Source: Streptomyces filamentosus
Lineage (GTDB): Bacteria > Actinomycetota > Actinomycetes > Streptomycetales > Streptomycetaceae
DNA length: 64,000 nucleotides
Direction of reading: 5' to 3'
NCBI RefSeq assembly: GCF_014654895.1
Contig: NZ_BNBE01000004.1
Coordinates: 434,001 to 498,000, forward strand
The notes under the pieces are model-generated. The model ran no database searches and was not told where the DNA came from. It saw only the letters and a program-made list of their open reading frames with translations. The position numbers and the translations under genes are program-made. Positions 16,401 to 24,299 of the stretch are shown in pieces (positions within the stretch are counted from its first letter, which is position 1; each line of letters begins with the position of its first letter).

Positions 16401-16711
16401 CGGGGGCGCAGGCCCCGCCGGCCCGGCCGGTCCCGTACGACGGCGGGGGCGGGGGCCGGCGTGGGGCCGCCCGCCGTGTCCTCCGGCCCCTCCGGCCGTC
16501 CCGGCTCCGTCGGCGGCTCCGGCCGCTCGGGCCGTCCCGTTCGCCGCCGCCGGTCGGTGGTGTCGGCCGCCGGGGCGGCGGCAGCGGTGGTGGCGTGCGG
16601 GGTTCCGGGGTCCGGTTCGTCGGCGGGCGGCCCGGCGTGTGCGCGCCGCCCGCGTGCGGTCGCCGGCGGCGCGGGCGCCACGGCGTCCTGGTTCTTGCGG
16701 GGAGTTCGCAT
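13469..16711 (-). CDS. cvnA: Conservon histidine-kinase-like sensor CvnA with nitrate/nitrite-sensing domain (conservon 1)
   Basis: At 1080 residues this CvnA is about twice the size of the two others in the window. The order is a Pro/Arg-rich cytoplasmic N-terminus (1-108); TM1 near 109-131 (VSLLMVPVVSLLALWGF); an extracytoplasmic NIT-type helical domain (about 132-400); TM2 near 405-430; a HAMP-like helix with IARRKLPAAMGRL; a HATPase_c domain with N-box ELIENAAQFSPPHT and G-box EIEDRGLGM; then about 340 residues of Pro/Gly/Ala-rich tail with tandem repeats. There is no HisKA phosphoacceptor box, as expected for CvnA. It probably senses a signal with the NIT domain and passes it to CvnB, C and D. 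Confidence 0.93.
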   Translation of the reverse strand: MRTPRKNQDAVAPAPPATARGRRAHAGPPADEPDPGTPHATTAAAAPAADTTDRRRRTGRPERPEPPTEPGRPEGPEDTAGGPTPAPAPAVVRDRPGRRGLRPRTVRAKIVSLLMVPVVSLLALWGFATVTTAQDMARIRQLQRVDADIRQPVAATLAALQEERRAAVRQAAAPGAGRAAELKDRIRRTDEAAARLRLGDGHTVGDSGDLPADVADRVGAFTREVQGLVRLRADTVAGRADTDRAYHAYTTAVSSGLAVGGALSGLQDAGQGSHARVLLDIARAGEMLSREDALLASAHLTGRLTADHQRAFTGAAETRRTLLASAGPDLPPAGRAAWARLADGDAHARLTEAEDRISAAEDGRPAVRAVPSADWDAALAAVRTGLTAVEGDARAASADTGPFAGGLLSPSGAAVVLGLLAVAASLVISVRIGRGLVVELVTLRNTALGIARRKLPAAMGRLRAGEEIDVQAEAPPGPAPQDEIGQVGEALTTVHRAALSAAVERAELASGISGVFVNLARRSQVLVHRQLNLLDSMERRADDPAELGDLFRLDHLTTRMRRHAESLIILSGAAPGRAWRMPVPLTDVVRAAVSEIEDYARVEVRGLPETAVAGGAVADLTHLLAELIENAAQFSPPHTKVRVSGEPVGNGYALEIEDRGLGMGKETLAEANARIDRSEALDLFDSDRLGLFVVSRLSSRHGVRVHLRTSPYGGTTAVVLLPTDLLQEAPETGRGPGAAPARAGTADTATAPETAAGGIGGPVGGIGGPVEGRGGPAGGIGGLAGGNGGSAAERAAREREEAHRAEARRFTRPPAAPRTPASAGAAPKTLPGTPPAAPAPAPAPEPAPVPAGVTTLRPRGHAVPPRPVPAPRPEPAHERGPGAADREGGDDGGLPRRIRQASLVPQLREAPAPAPAPVTAVPGTQERTPEEVRDRMAAYRDGWQRGGGPAPGTRRPLGEGATPAAPPPGHARGRTTRPHDDAPPATPPQAGTGHATPSNAGTGHGTPPPAGTGHATPSNAGTGHATPPRAGRGHDGPSDPPWRRVPDDPRSDARARTDLGPYFGARPTPPQDHRPEGDDA
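13621..13767. repeat. 30-bp tandem repeat inside cvnA (conservon 1)
   Basis: Nearly five consecutive 30-bp units (from 13621, 13651, 13681, 13711 and 13741) encode ten-residue repeats of the form AGTGHATPSN in the C-terminal tail of CvnA. Units 2 and 4 are almost identical to each other, and so are units 1, 3 and 5, so the array grew as 60-bp pairs. A second, 7-residue repeat region (GGIGGPV units) lies at about 14345-14450 in the same gene. Confidence 0.9.
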
Positions 16712-16765
16712 GGGCTCCTCGTTCCGGCTGGGGTGGAGGTGTCGGGCCCCCGGGAGGGGCGGGGG

Positions 16766-17614
16766 TCAGCGGGTCGGGGTACGGGTGGGGGCGGGGGCGG
16801 GGGTCCGGGCGGCGCGGAAACCGGGCGGGGCCACGTCGACGGCGCGTTCGTCGGGTTCGGTGAGGCGTTCGGCGGAGGCGTACGCGGCCCGTTCCCCGGC
16901 CGTCGGGGAGAGGGCCACGAAGGCCGAGGTGATGAACAGGTACGAGCCGAGGCCGACCGCGAGCGGGAAGATGAACTGCATGACGGTGGCGCCGGAAAGG
17001 GCCTCGGAGGAGGGGGTGACCTCCACGCCGACCGCGAGCATGCCCGTGTAGTGCATGCTGCTGACGGCCGCTCCCATGACGAGGGAGGCGAGCGCGACCG
17101 CGATCGGGGCGTGGATGTTGAGGGCCGCCCAGAGCGCCGCCGTCGCGGCGGCGACCGCGATGAGGACCGAGAGGGCGACGAGCAGCGGGTCGTAGTGGAC
17201 GGTGCCGTGGAGGCGGAGGGCGGCCATGCCCATGTAGTGCATGCTCGCGACGCCGATCCCGGTGGTCAGTCCGCCGATCAGAAGCGATCGCACGCGGTCG
17301 CGTCCGTAGCCGACGGCGAACACGCCGACTCCCACGACGCCCATCGCGATGAGGAGGCTGAGGACGGTGAGCGGCACGTCGTAGCGGATGTCGGTGCCGG
17401 TGACGCCGAAGCCGAGCATCGCGACGAAGTGCATGGTCCAGATGCCGGTGCCGAGTGCGGAGGCGGCGGTGAGCAGCCAGTTCCGCCGGGAGCGGCCGGT
17501 CGCGTCGAGCGCGCGTACGGTGCAGCGCAGCCCGAGGGCGGCGCCGGTGCAGGCCATCGCGTACGACAGCACAGGTGTCAGCCAGCCGAAGGTGGCGTGG
17601 TCCAGGTGTCCCAT
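16766..17614 (-). CDS. MHYT domain integral membrane sensor
   Basis: This 282-residue protein has about seven membrane helices and three MHYT-type motifs: TMHFVAMLGF (near 60), SMHYMGMAAL (near 120) and SMHYTGMLAV (near 180). The Met/His residues are proposed to coordinate copper or haem-like ligands, for sensing oxygen, CO or NO. Unlike most characterised MHYT proteins it has no output domain; a cytoplasmic tail of about 45 Pro/Arg-rich residues follows. It ends 54 bp before cvnA and is transcribed with it, so it is probably the sensory input of conservon 1. The start at 17614 gives the first helix directly. Confidence 0.93.
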   Translation of the reverse strand: MGHLDHATFGWLTPVLSYAMACTGAALGLRCTVRALDATGRSRRNWLLTAASALGTGIWTMHFVAMLGFGVTGTDIRYDVPLTVLSLLIAMGVVGVGVFAVGYGRDRVRSLLIGGLTTGIGVASMHYMGMAALRLHGTVHYDPLLVALSVLIAVAAATAALWAALNIHAPIAVALASLVMGAAVSSMHYTGMLAVGVEVTPSSEALSGATVMQFIFPLAVGLGSYLFITSAFVALSPTAGERAAYASAERLTEPDERAVDVAPPGFRAARTPAPAPTRTPTR

Positions 17615-17659
17615 GACTCGGGGACGCTAGTGCGCACGCGGGGGCGCATCGGGGGCGCA

Positions 17660-17721
17660 TTTCGAAAGCTGCTGGAATATGACGGGGAGAAGTTTCAGAT
17701 CGGTCGTGCGATTTTCGAACG
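17660..17721. promoter_or_regulatory. TTCGAA-centred elements upstream of the MHYT-cvn operon
   Basis: The palindrome TTTCGAAA (17660-17667) and the element ATTTTCGAACG (17711-17721) lie about 50 bp apart in the divergent region between the MHYT gene (start 17614) and the methyltransferase (start 17765). The second element recurs exactly at 28768-28778 upstream of conservon 2. They are AT-rich islands in GC-rich sequence and may bind a shared regulator. Confidence 0.4.
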
Positions 17722-17764
17722 TGGCCGAGAACGTTCACTCCACCGGGTGGGCGATCATGGGCTC

Positions 17765-18373
17765 ATGAGCGACGACCCCACAGACGTACGAGCGTTCTTC
17801 GCCACCCGCGCGGCCGGTTGGGACAGCCGTTTCCCCGACGACGGGCCCGCCTACGCCGCCGCCGTCGCCGAGCTGGGCCTGCGGCCCGGCGACGCCGTGC
17901 TCGACGCGGGCTGCGGCACGGGCCGCGCGCTGCCCCCGCTGCGCACCGCCGTCGGCCCGGCGGGGAGCGTGATCGGCGCCGACCTCACGCCGGAGATGCT
18001 GGCCGAGGCGGTACGGGCCGGGCGGCGCGGCCCCCGGGGCGCCGGGACGCTGCTCCTCGCCGACGTCGGCCGGCTGCCGCTCCGGGACGGCGGTCTCGAC
18101 GCGGTCTTCGGCGCGGGCCTCGTCTCCCACCTGGCCGATCCGGTCGCCGGCCTGCGCGAACTCGCCCGGGTGGTGCGGCCGGGCGGCCGGCTGGCACTCT
18201 TCCACCCCATCGGGCGCGCCGCGCTGGCGGCCCGGCACGGACGGCGGATCACCCCGGACGACCTGCGGGCCGAGCCCCGGCTGCGCCCCGTGCTCGCGGA
18301 GGCGGGCTGGCGGCTCGTCTCGTACGTGGACGAGGACGCCCGCTATCTGGCCCTGGCGGTACGGGAGGGCTGA
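17765..18373 (+). CDS. Class I SAM-dependent methyltransferase
   Basis: This 202-residue protein is a Methyltransf_11-type Rossmann domain. Motif I is VLDAGCGTG (45-53), with the acidic ribose-binding residue in VIGADLTPEML, then a DVGRLPLRDGGLDAVF motif II and a VVRPGGRLALF post-motif. There are no extra domains that would point to a substrate. It is divergent from the MHYT-cvn operon and followed by the metalloprotease on the same strand after 228 bp. It could methylate a small molecule; nothing nearby identifies it. Confidence 0.9.
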   Translation: MSDDPTDVRAFFATRAAGWDSRFPDDGPAYAAAVAELGLRPGDAVLDAGCGTGRALPPLRTAVGPAGSVIGADLTPEMLAEAVRAGRRGPRGAGTLLLADVGRLPLRDGGLDAVFGAGLVSHLADPVAGLRELARVVRPGGRLALFHPIGRAALAARHGRRITPDDLRAEPRLRPVLAEAGWRLVSYVDEDARYLALAVREG

Positions 18374-18601
18374 CGCGCCACCGCGTCGCCCCCGCCCCGC
18401 CGCGCCCCTCGCGTCGCCCGCCCCGTCCCGCTCCGGGGCCATGCGGAGCACTCCCCCGCCCCGACACCCCGTCAGACAGGGTGACTCTTCCGACGATCAG
18501 GTGATCACACCTTCCGGCCGAGGAATCCTCCGTCTCGTTCCAGCAGGTCAACCCGGCGAACCGCGGCCGACGCGGCCGCCCCGGGGAAACAGGAGGAAGA
18601 G

Positions 18602-20824
18602 ATGGCCCGCTACAGATGGACGGGCGGTGCGGCCCTCGGAGCGATGGTCCTGGGCGTCACCACCGTCACCGGTTTCGCGCCACCGGGCACCGGCGGCGGT
18701 TCCGGGACGGCCGCCCACGAGCGCGCGGCACGCGCCGCCGAGGCGGCGGGGGCCTTCAGCCCCGACAGCGGCGAACGCGTGACCAACAAGGGCGCGGCCC
18801 GGTCCCGTACGGGACCCGACGGCGACGCGGGGGAGGCTTTTGGCGCCGAGTTCGTCCGTGGCCGGATCGCGCGGGTGATGCCGGCCGCGCTGGCGCCCGT
18901 CTGCGGAACCGGCCACGGCCGCGAGGCGACCTTCCCGCTCTTCGGCGACGTGGTCGTCCAGGCCGTGGAGGCCACCCGGAGCACCCTCGGATCCACCCTG
19001 GTCTGGCACGGCAGGGTCGCGGGCGCGGCCGACCAGAACGTGGTCCTCACCCTGGACGGCGGCTGCGACAGGACCCCCGGGAACGAGATCCTGAGCGGGC
19101 AGTTCATGCTCGGCGGCGACCTCTACGCGATCCGGCCGGTCGGCCCCGGCCGCGTCCTCATCTCCCAGGGCACCCCGCTCACCGACGAGGACGAGGACCG
19201 GCCCGCCCTCCCCCCGGCCGCCGCGCGCACCGCCGCCGTGCCCGCACGGGACCGGGCGGAGGACCGGAAGGACACCCCGGCCTCGCGGGCCGCCGCGTGC
19301 AAGGGCGGCGCCGGGTACTCCCTGATCGACGTGCTGGTCGGCTACACCCCGGGGGCCCGCACCGAGGCCGGCGGCGACGCCCAGATCAAGTCGCTCGCCG
19401 CGCAGGGCGTGGCCCTCGGCAACGACGCCTTCGCCGCCAGCGGCACCAAGGTGCGGCTGCGGCTCGTGGGCACCGCCCTGGTCTCCGTCCCCGCCTCCCT
19501 CGACGGCGTCACCAACAACCTGCTGAGCGCGGTCGCGCTCCCCTCGGACGGCGTCGCGGACGCCCTCGCCGCCCAGCGCGACCGGTACGGGGCCGACGTC
19601 GTCTCCGTCCTCGCCGCGGGCCGGCGCGCCGGCGGACTCGGCTACACCCCGCCCGACCCCGGCCCCGCCACCGCGCCCTGGGGCTACAACGTCGTCGGCC
19701 GGGCCGCCGTCGCCAACTACTCCATGGGCCACGAGATCGGCCACAACATGAGCGCGGACCACGACCGCGTCACCCAGCCCGTGCAGCCCGACAACGGCGC
19801 CACCGGCTACTTCCCCGCCAAGGGCGACTGGTCGACCGTGATGGCGTACGAGTCGAGCTGCCGCAAGGCCACCAAGGGCACCTGCACCCGCATCAACCGG
19901 TTCGCCAACTCCCACCAGACCTACCGGGGCGAGCCCCTCGGGGTCCCGCTGAGCAAGCCGGACGCCGCCGACACCTCCGACGTGCTCAGCACCACCGGCA
20001 AGGCCGTCGCCGCCTACCGGGCCGCCGGGAACTCCGACGCGCTGTGCGCCGTGACCGCCTCGGTCACCCCCAAGGGCGCCGGCACCGTCAGGGCCGCGCA
20101 GCCCGGCCCGTACCCCCAGGGCACCCAGTCCACCCACACCGCCGCCGCGGCGAAGGGATACGTCTTCAGCGGCTGGAAGCTGGACGGGAAGGCCGCCAAG
20201 GGCGGTGCCGCCGGCTTCCGCGTCCCGGCGGGCGACCACACCCTCGTCGCCGTCTTCAAGAAGGGCACGACCCCCACCTCCAAGGTCACCACCGCCACCA
20301 GCGGCCGCGGCACCGTCACCAAGGCCCCGGCCAGGCGCGCCGAACGGGAGGGCGCCGACCTGCTCTACCAGGCCGTCCCCGCCCCCGGCTGGGACTTCGC
20401 GGGCTGGCGCCTCGACGGCTCGCACGCCGGGGACGACGACAGCCTCGGCCTCACCGTCGGCGAGGACGACATGCACCTCACCGCGCTCTTCGAGGAGCGG
20501 CGCCACGAGCTGAGGGTCGAGCGGCGCGGGCACGGCAGCGTGGACCTCTCGCAGGCCGGCCCGTACTCCGACGGCGACACCGTCACCGCGACCGCCGTGC
20601 CCGCGCCCGGGTACGTCTTCACCGACTGGCTGCTCGACGGCGAGCCGTACGGCGGCGACGAGGAGAACGCCAAGGGCGAGACCGCCGTCTCCTTCGAGGA
20701 GACCGGCCACACCCTGACGGCGGTCTTCACCCGCGCGCCGGGCCACCCGGACGCGGGGCACGACCCCGGCACGGAGCACGACCCCGACCCGGGCTACGGC
20801 TCCGACGCCCGCGCCGGACGCTAG
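18602..20824 (+). CDS. Secreted zinc metalloprotease with C-terminal beta-repeat domains
   Basis: This 740-residue exported protein has GGAAACAGGAGGAAG before its ATG. Its signal peptide is at about 1-28 and is followed by a propeptide-like region to about 220. The catalytic domain contains HEIGHNMSADHD (377-388), the extended zinc motif HExxHxxxxxHD of reprolysin-like metzincins, in which His377, His381 and His387 bind zinc and Glu378 is the base. After about residue 480 three repeats of about 75 residues follow, each with a GYVFSGWKLDG-type core (also GWRLDG and DWLLDG), resembling InlB/Listeria-Bacteroides beta repeats. It is monocistronic with a strong terminator. The substrate is unknown, but extracellular protein degradation is likely. 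Confidence 0.9.
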   Translation: MARYRWTGGAALGAMVLGVTTVTGFAPPGTGGGSGTAAHERAARAAEAAGAFSPDSGERVTNKGAARSRTGPDGDAGEAFGAEFVRGRIARVMPAALAPVCGTGHGREATFPLFGDVVVQAVEATRSTLGSTLVWHGRVAGAADQNVVLTLDGGCDRTPGNEILSGQFMLGGDLYAIRPVGPGRVLISQGTPLTDEDEDRPALPPAAARTAAVPARDRAEDRKDTPASRAAACKGGAGYSLIDVLVGYTPGARTEAGGDAQIKSLAAQGVALGNDAFAASGTKVRLRLVGTALVSVPASLDGVTNNLLSAVALPSDGVADALAAQRDRYGADVVSVLAAGRRAGGLGYTPPDPGPATAPWGYNVVGRAAVANYSMGHEIGHNMSADHDRVTQPVQPDNGATGYFPAKGDWSTVMAYESSCRKATKGTCTRINRFANSHQTYRGEPLGVPLSKPDAADTSDVLSTTGKAVAAYRAAGNSDALCAVTASVTPKGAGTVRAAQPGPYPQGTQSTHTAAAAKGYVFSGWKLDGKAAKGGAAGFRVPAGDHTLVAVFKKGTTPTSKVTTATSGRGTVTKAPARRAEREGADLLYQAVPAPGWDFAGWRLDGSHAGDDDSLGLTVGEDDMHLTALFEERRHELRVERRGHGSVDLSQAGPYSDGDTVTATAVPAPGYVFTDWLLDGEPYGGDEENAKGETAVSFEETGHTLTAVFTRAPGHPDAGHDPGTEHDPDPGYGSDARAGR

Positions 20825-20829
20825 GCGGT

Positions 20830-20878
20830 CCCGACCGCGCCGCCGGCGGTCCGCGCCGGTGACGGCGGCGCGGTCGGG
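20830..20878 (+). terminator. Terminator after the metalloprotease gene
   Basis: CCCGACCGCGCCGCC (20830-20844) and GGCGGCGCGGTCGGG (20864-20878) form a perfect 15-bp stem with a 19-base loop. It begins five bases after the stop codon and has no U-tract. Confidence 0.8.
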
Positions 20879-21068
20879 GCGAGGCCGGGCCGACGTGGGG
20901 ACGCCCGGGCTCCGGAGACCGGCGCCCTCGCCGCCCGCGTCGTCGGCACCCTCCCGCACGGCGTCGCGCCCCGGACGCCGTACGGTCGCAACGCCCCCTT
21001 CTGCCACGGCACTTCACTGTCTACCGTGGAAGTGCCGGGCAGCCGTGCCCGGGGAAAGGCGGACCGCC

Positions 21069-21383
21069 GTGGCAGGGATAGCGGAACGCGTGCGCAGGCT
21101 CCTCCCCTCCTCCCGGCGCGCGGCCGGGACCGACGCCTCCCCGCCCCCGGCCCGCGCCGGGCGGCAGGGCCACAACCTCTTCGAGGCGGCCGCGGTCTAC
21201 GTGGCCGCCCGCGCCGAGGACGACCACGAGCGGATGGAGGAGGCCGCCACCTGGGTCTCCCCCGGTCAGCTCGGCTTCGGCGTGGACGAACTGGCCTCCC
21301 GGGCCCTCCTCGCCCTCGCCCGGGAGCGGAACCAGACCCCCGAGACCGTCGCCCGGGCGCTGCTCGGGGTGCGGAGCCGCTGA
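21069..21383 (+). CDS. Uncharacterised small helical protein (104 residues)
   Basis: I do not recognise this family. The GTG at 21069 is preceded by GGGGAAAGG at suitable distance. The first 30 residues are basic (ERVRRLLPSSRRA), and the rest is acidic and helical (HNLFEAAAVYVAARAEDDHERMEEAATWV, then VDELASRALLALARER). There is no signal peptide or membrane segment. It is followed after 90 bp by another unknown gene on the same strand; the two may be cotranscribed. Confidence 0.6.
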   Translation: MAGIAERVRRLLPSSRRAAGTDASPPPARAGRQGHNLFEAAAVYVAARAEDDHERMEEAATWVSPGQLGFGVDELASRALLALARERNQTPETVARALLGVRSR

Positions 21384-21473
21384 CGTCCGTCCCGGTGGAA
21401 CCCTCGACGCGCAGGTTACTCACTGGTTAAGGTGCGCCGACGATCCGATGGGGAGCGAGACGAGGAGGAAGCC

Positions 21474-22322
21474 GTGACGGCTACGGATCCGGCGGCCGGG
21501 GACGACTCGCTGTTCATCCTGACCGCCTGCCTGCTGACGCCCGCGCGCTTCCCGAGCGTGCTCGGCGACGACTACCCGGCGGCCTGCGCCGCGCTCGGCC
21601 TCGAACCGTACGAGGAGGGGTACGGGCTCGTCCTCGGCCAGGACGGGGCCGGCGCGCGCTGGACGGTCGTCGTCGACGACGTGTCGCTGGTCGCGGTGGC
21701 CATCGCCTCCTGGGACTGCGGCATGGCCTACGACCTCTCCCCCGGCGAGGACTCCGTCGTCGCCGGGCTGCCGGGCTGGCCGCTCGCCGTCGTCACGCAG
21801 GCCCCCGGCGTCCCCGACCCGCACGACCCCGAGCCCGAGGAGGGCGACCCGGCGCCGCTGTCGCCGCCCGCCGAGGGCGCGTGGGGCCCCGCCCACCGGC
21901 GGCTCGGCGCCGACGAGGTGGCCCTGCGGTGGAACGAGTGGCGTGAGCGGATGGACCCGGCGGACGCCCCCGACCCGGAGTCCCCGGGGTCCGGGACGGC
22001 TCCGGAGGCTCCGGAGTCCCCCGGGTCCCCGGCGTCCTCGGGTCCCGATCCGTACGACGGGGTGCGCGCCGCCCTGGAGGAGCTGCGCGGCTATCTGGTG
22101 GAGCCGCCGCCGGTGGGCCGGGTGCGGTCGTCCGGCCTCGGCGGCGGGGAGGCGCGGACGATCCGCGCGGACGGGTCCGACTGGTCGCTCGCCGCCCGGA
22201 CCGACGACATGGCCTTCGTGCTCCTCGACGCCCGTCCGGGCGAGGTGTTCCCGGTCGCCCGGGGCCCCCGCCTGCCCGCCCTCCTCGAAGCGCTCGACGC
22301 GCTGGCCGTACGGCCCTCCTAG
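21474..22322 (+). CDS. Uncharacterised acidic protein (282 residues)
   Basis: The GTG at 21474 has GAGGAGG seven bases upstream, so the start is good. The 282-residue protein has two strand-rich halves (about 10-105 and 195-282) joined by an acidic Pro/Glu/Ser linker (EPEEGDPAPLSPP, then PESPGSGTAPEAPESPGS). WDCGMAYDLSPG and GPRLPALLEALDAL are the most distinctive segments. There is no signal peptide. The layout recalls antitoxin- or SUKH-like immunity folds, but I cannot assign it to a family. It is convergent with the MOSC gene. Confidence 0.7.
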   Translation: MTATDPAAGDDSLFILTACLLTPARFPSVLGDDYPAACAALGLEPYEEGYGLVLGQDGAGARWTVVVDDVSLVAVAIASWDCGMAYDLSPGEDSVVAGLPGWPLAVVTQAPGVPDPHDPEPEEGDPAPLSPPAEGAWGPAHRRLGADEVALRWNEWRERMDPADAPDPESPGSGTAPEAPESPGSPASSGPDPYDGVRAALEELRGYLVEPPPVGRVRSSGLGGGEARTIRADGSDWSLAARTDDMAFVLLDARPGEVFPVARGPRLPALLEALDALAVRPS

Positions 22323-22347
22323 GGCCGGACCGCGGGCGCCCGGGAGG

Positions 22348-22893
22348 TCAGACGCGTTCCAGCGGGCGGTGCGGGCCGGCCGGGAGTTCGACGCGGATCG
22401 GGTCGCCGGGGCGGACCTCGCCGCCGGTCAGCACGACGCCCATGATCCCGGCCTTGCGGACGATCTCGCCCCGCTCGTCGCGGCCGACGACCTGCTTGAG
22501 CAGGCCGTGGCAGAAGTCGTCGATCTGGGCGCAGGGGTTGCGCAGGCCGGTGACCTCGACGACGGCGTCCGCGCCGAGGTGGAGGAGGGCCCCGGTGGGC
22601 AGGGCCAGCAGATCGAGGCCGCGGGTGGTGACGTTCTCGCCGAGGTCGCCGGGGGCCACCTCGAACCCGGCGGCGGCGACCTCGTCGAAGAGCTCGCCGT
22701 GGATGAGGTGGACCTGGCGGAGGTTGGGCAGGGTGGGGTCCTGGGCGACGCGGGAGCGGTGCTTGACCGTGACGCCGGCGTGGACGTCGCCCTCCACGCC
22801 GAGGCCGGCGAGGAGCGTGATGGACGCGCGGTTGGGCTTGGTGAAGGAGTAGGTGCCGTTGCTGCTGACGGTGGTGACGGTGCCGTCGCTCAT
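22348..22893 (-). CDS. MOSC domain-containing protein
   Basis: This 181-residue protein is a stand-alone MOSC domain, related to the C-terminal domain of molybdenum cofactor sulfurase. The conserved cysteine is in GLRNPCAQIDDF and the family motifs LGVEGDVHAG, GDLGENVTT and GALLHLG are present. Stand-alone MOSC proteins (YiiM/YuaD-like) transfer or use sulfur on molybdenum cofactor in reduction of N-hydroxylated compounds. It is monocistronic, lying 42 bp downstream of the desaturase stop; the same strand and short gap allow cotranscription, but a functional link is not obvious. Confidence 0.92.
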   Translation of the reverse strand: MSDGTVTTVSSNGTYSFTKPNRASITLLAGLGVEGDVHAGVTVKHRSRVAQDPTLPNLRQVHLIHGELFDEVAAAGFEVAPGDLGENVTTRGLDLLALPTGALLHLGADAVVEVTGLRNPCAQIDDFCHGLLKQVVGRDERGEIVRKAGIMGVVLTGGEVRPGDPIRVELPAGPHRPLERV

Positions 22894-22935
22894 GCGGGTC
22901 CCCCTGGTACGTCGTGACCGAATGCGGGTTCGACC

Positions 22936-24027
22936 CTACTCCGGGCGTCCGGCGTGCTCCTCGCGGAGGGTGGCGCCCACCTCGTGGAGGTGGCCGAGCG
23001 CCTGCCGGTAGGAGTCGACGAAGCCGGTCTCGGTGTACGGGATGCCGAGGGCCCGGCAGTGGGCGCGGACGGCGGGCTGGGCGAGCCGCAGGTGGGGGCG
23101 GGGCATGGACGGGAAGAGGTGGTGCTCGACCTGGTAGTTGAGGCCGCCGAGGAACCAGTCGGTGAGGGCGCCGCCGCGGATGTTGCGGGAGGTCAGCACC
23201 TGCCGGCGGAGGTGGCCCCAGCTGTCGCCGTCCTCGTGCTCGTCGGGCCGCTCCATGCCCTTGTGGTTGGGGGCGAAGGCCAGGCCCAGGTGGACGCCGA
23301 ACAGCATCTGGTGGACGAGCGCGAAGACCAGGGCCTGGGCGGGGGCGAGGGCGGTCAGGAGCAGCGCCGCGTACCCGGCGAAGTGGAGGAGGAGCAGGGC
23401 GCCTTCGGTGCGGCGCTCGCCCCGGGTGCGGTACGGGCCGTCCTTCGCGAGCAGCGCCCGGACGCCGTACAGCTTGAGCGCGAGGCCCTCCAGGGTGGTC
23501 AGCGGGAAGAAGAGCAGGGCCTGGTGGCGGGTGAGGAAGCCGCGCAGGCCGGTGCGGCCCGCGGTCTGGTGCTCGGCGAAGACGAGGACGTCGGCGGCGA
23601 CGTCCGGGTCCTTGTCGAGGTGGTTGGGGTGGGCGTGGTGGCGGTTGTGCTTGTCGTTCCACCACTCGCGGCTCATGCCGAGGAGGAAATTGGCGTGGAC
23701 GAGCTGGACGGCCCGGCCGGTCCGGCGGTCCGCGGTGACCTGGGAGTGGCCGGCGTCGTGGGCGGTGAAGGCGGCGCGGGCGGAGAGCAGCGCGAGGGGG
23801 ACGGCGAGGAGCACGCTCCACCAGACCGGTCCGGCGAGGAGGAGCCCGGCGGCGACGGCGGCGAAGCCGAGGAGGGTGAGGGCGATGTCCCGGGCGTACC
23901 AGCCGGGGCGGTGGTCGAGGAGTCCCTGGCCCTTCACCAGGCGCAGGAGCGGGGCGAACTCGCTGCCGCCGCCCCGCGACCGGGAGGCGGGCGCCGGGGC
24001 GGGGGCGAGGGCGGTGGCCTGGGACAT
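22936..24027 (-). CDS. Membrane fatty acid (acyl-lipid) desaturase
   Basis: This 363-residue di-iron membrane enzyme has all three histidine boxes: HDAGHS, HNRHHAHPN and QVEHHLFP. The Gln in the third box is typical of front-end (delta-6-like) desaturases, but no cytochrome b5 domain is fused. Membrane segments flank the boxes (LTLLGFAAVAAGLLLAG, WWSVLLAVPLALL, then LLLLHFAGYAALLLTAL). The ATG at 24027 is used; a longer reading from 24288 adds only Pro/Arg-rich sequence. It introduces double bonds into membrane lipid acyl chains, with an electron donor that must come from elsewhere. It is divergent from the SNF2 helicase. Confidence 0.9.
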   Translation of the reverse strand: MSQATALAPAPAPASRSRGGGSEFAPLLRLVKGQGLLDHRPGWYARDIALTLLGFAAVAAGLLLAGPVWWSVLLAVPLALLSARAAFTAHDAGHSQVTADRRTGRAVQLVHANFLLGMSREWWNDKHNRHHAHPNHLDKDPDVAADVLVFAEHQTAGRTGLRGFLTRHQALLFFPLTTLEGLALKLYGVRALLAKDGPYRTRGERRTEGALLLLHFAGYAALLLTALAPAQALVFALVHQMLFGVHLGLAFAPNHKGMERPDEHEDGDSWGHLRRQVLTSRNIRGGALTDWFLGGLNYQVEHHLFPSMPRPHLRLAQPAVRAHCRALGIPYTETGFVDSYRQALGHLHEVGATLREEHAGRPE

Positions 24028-24299
24028 GGGGCGCTCCGGCTTCTGTGAGAGGTGGGGGCCGCCGTCCTCGGCGGGGTGCGGCGGCGGTCTCCACGGTAGG
24101 GAGCGGTGACGGTCCGGAACCATGGCGTCACCACCCGGCCGGGGGCGGGGGCGGGCCGGGGGCAGGGGGTGGGGCGTTCCCCACCCCCCGGCCGGAGCGG
24201 CGCTCCTGTGTCGGGCGTCACGTACGGATGTGCGCTTCCGGGGGCCCGGGTGGGGTATGGTCGGCCGCTCCGTCTCGCAGGTAGTCATATGTGGGGAAT

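Noticed and set aside
13493..18373. A very long plus-strand open frame (over 1600 codons) across conservon 1
   Set aside because: It is the antisense shadow of cvnA and the MHYT gene created by GC-rich codon bias; its Gly/Arg-rich translation has no domain pattern, and its real part is only the methyltransferase from 17765.
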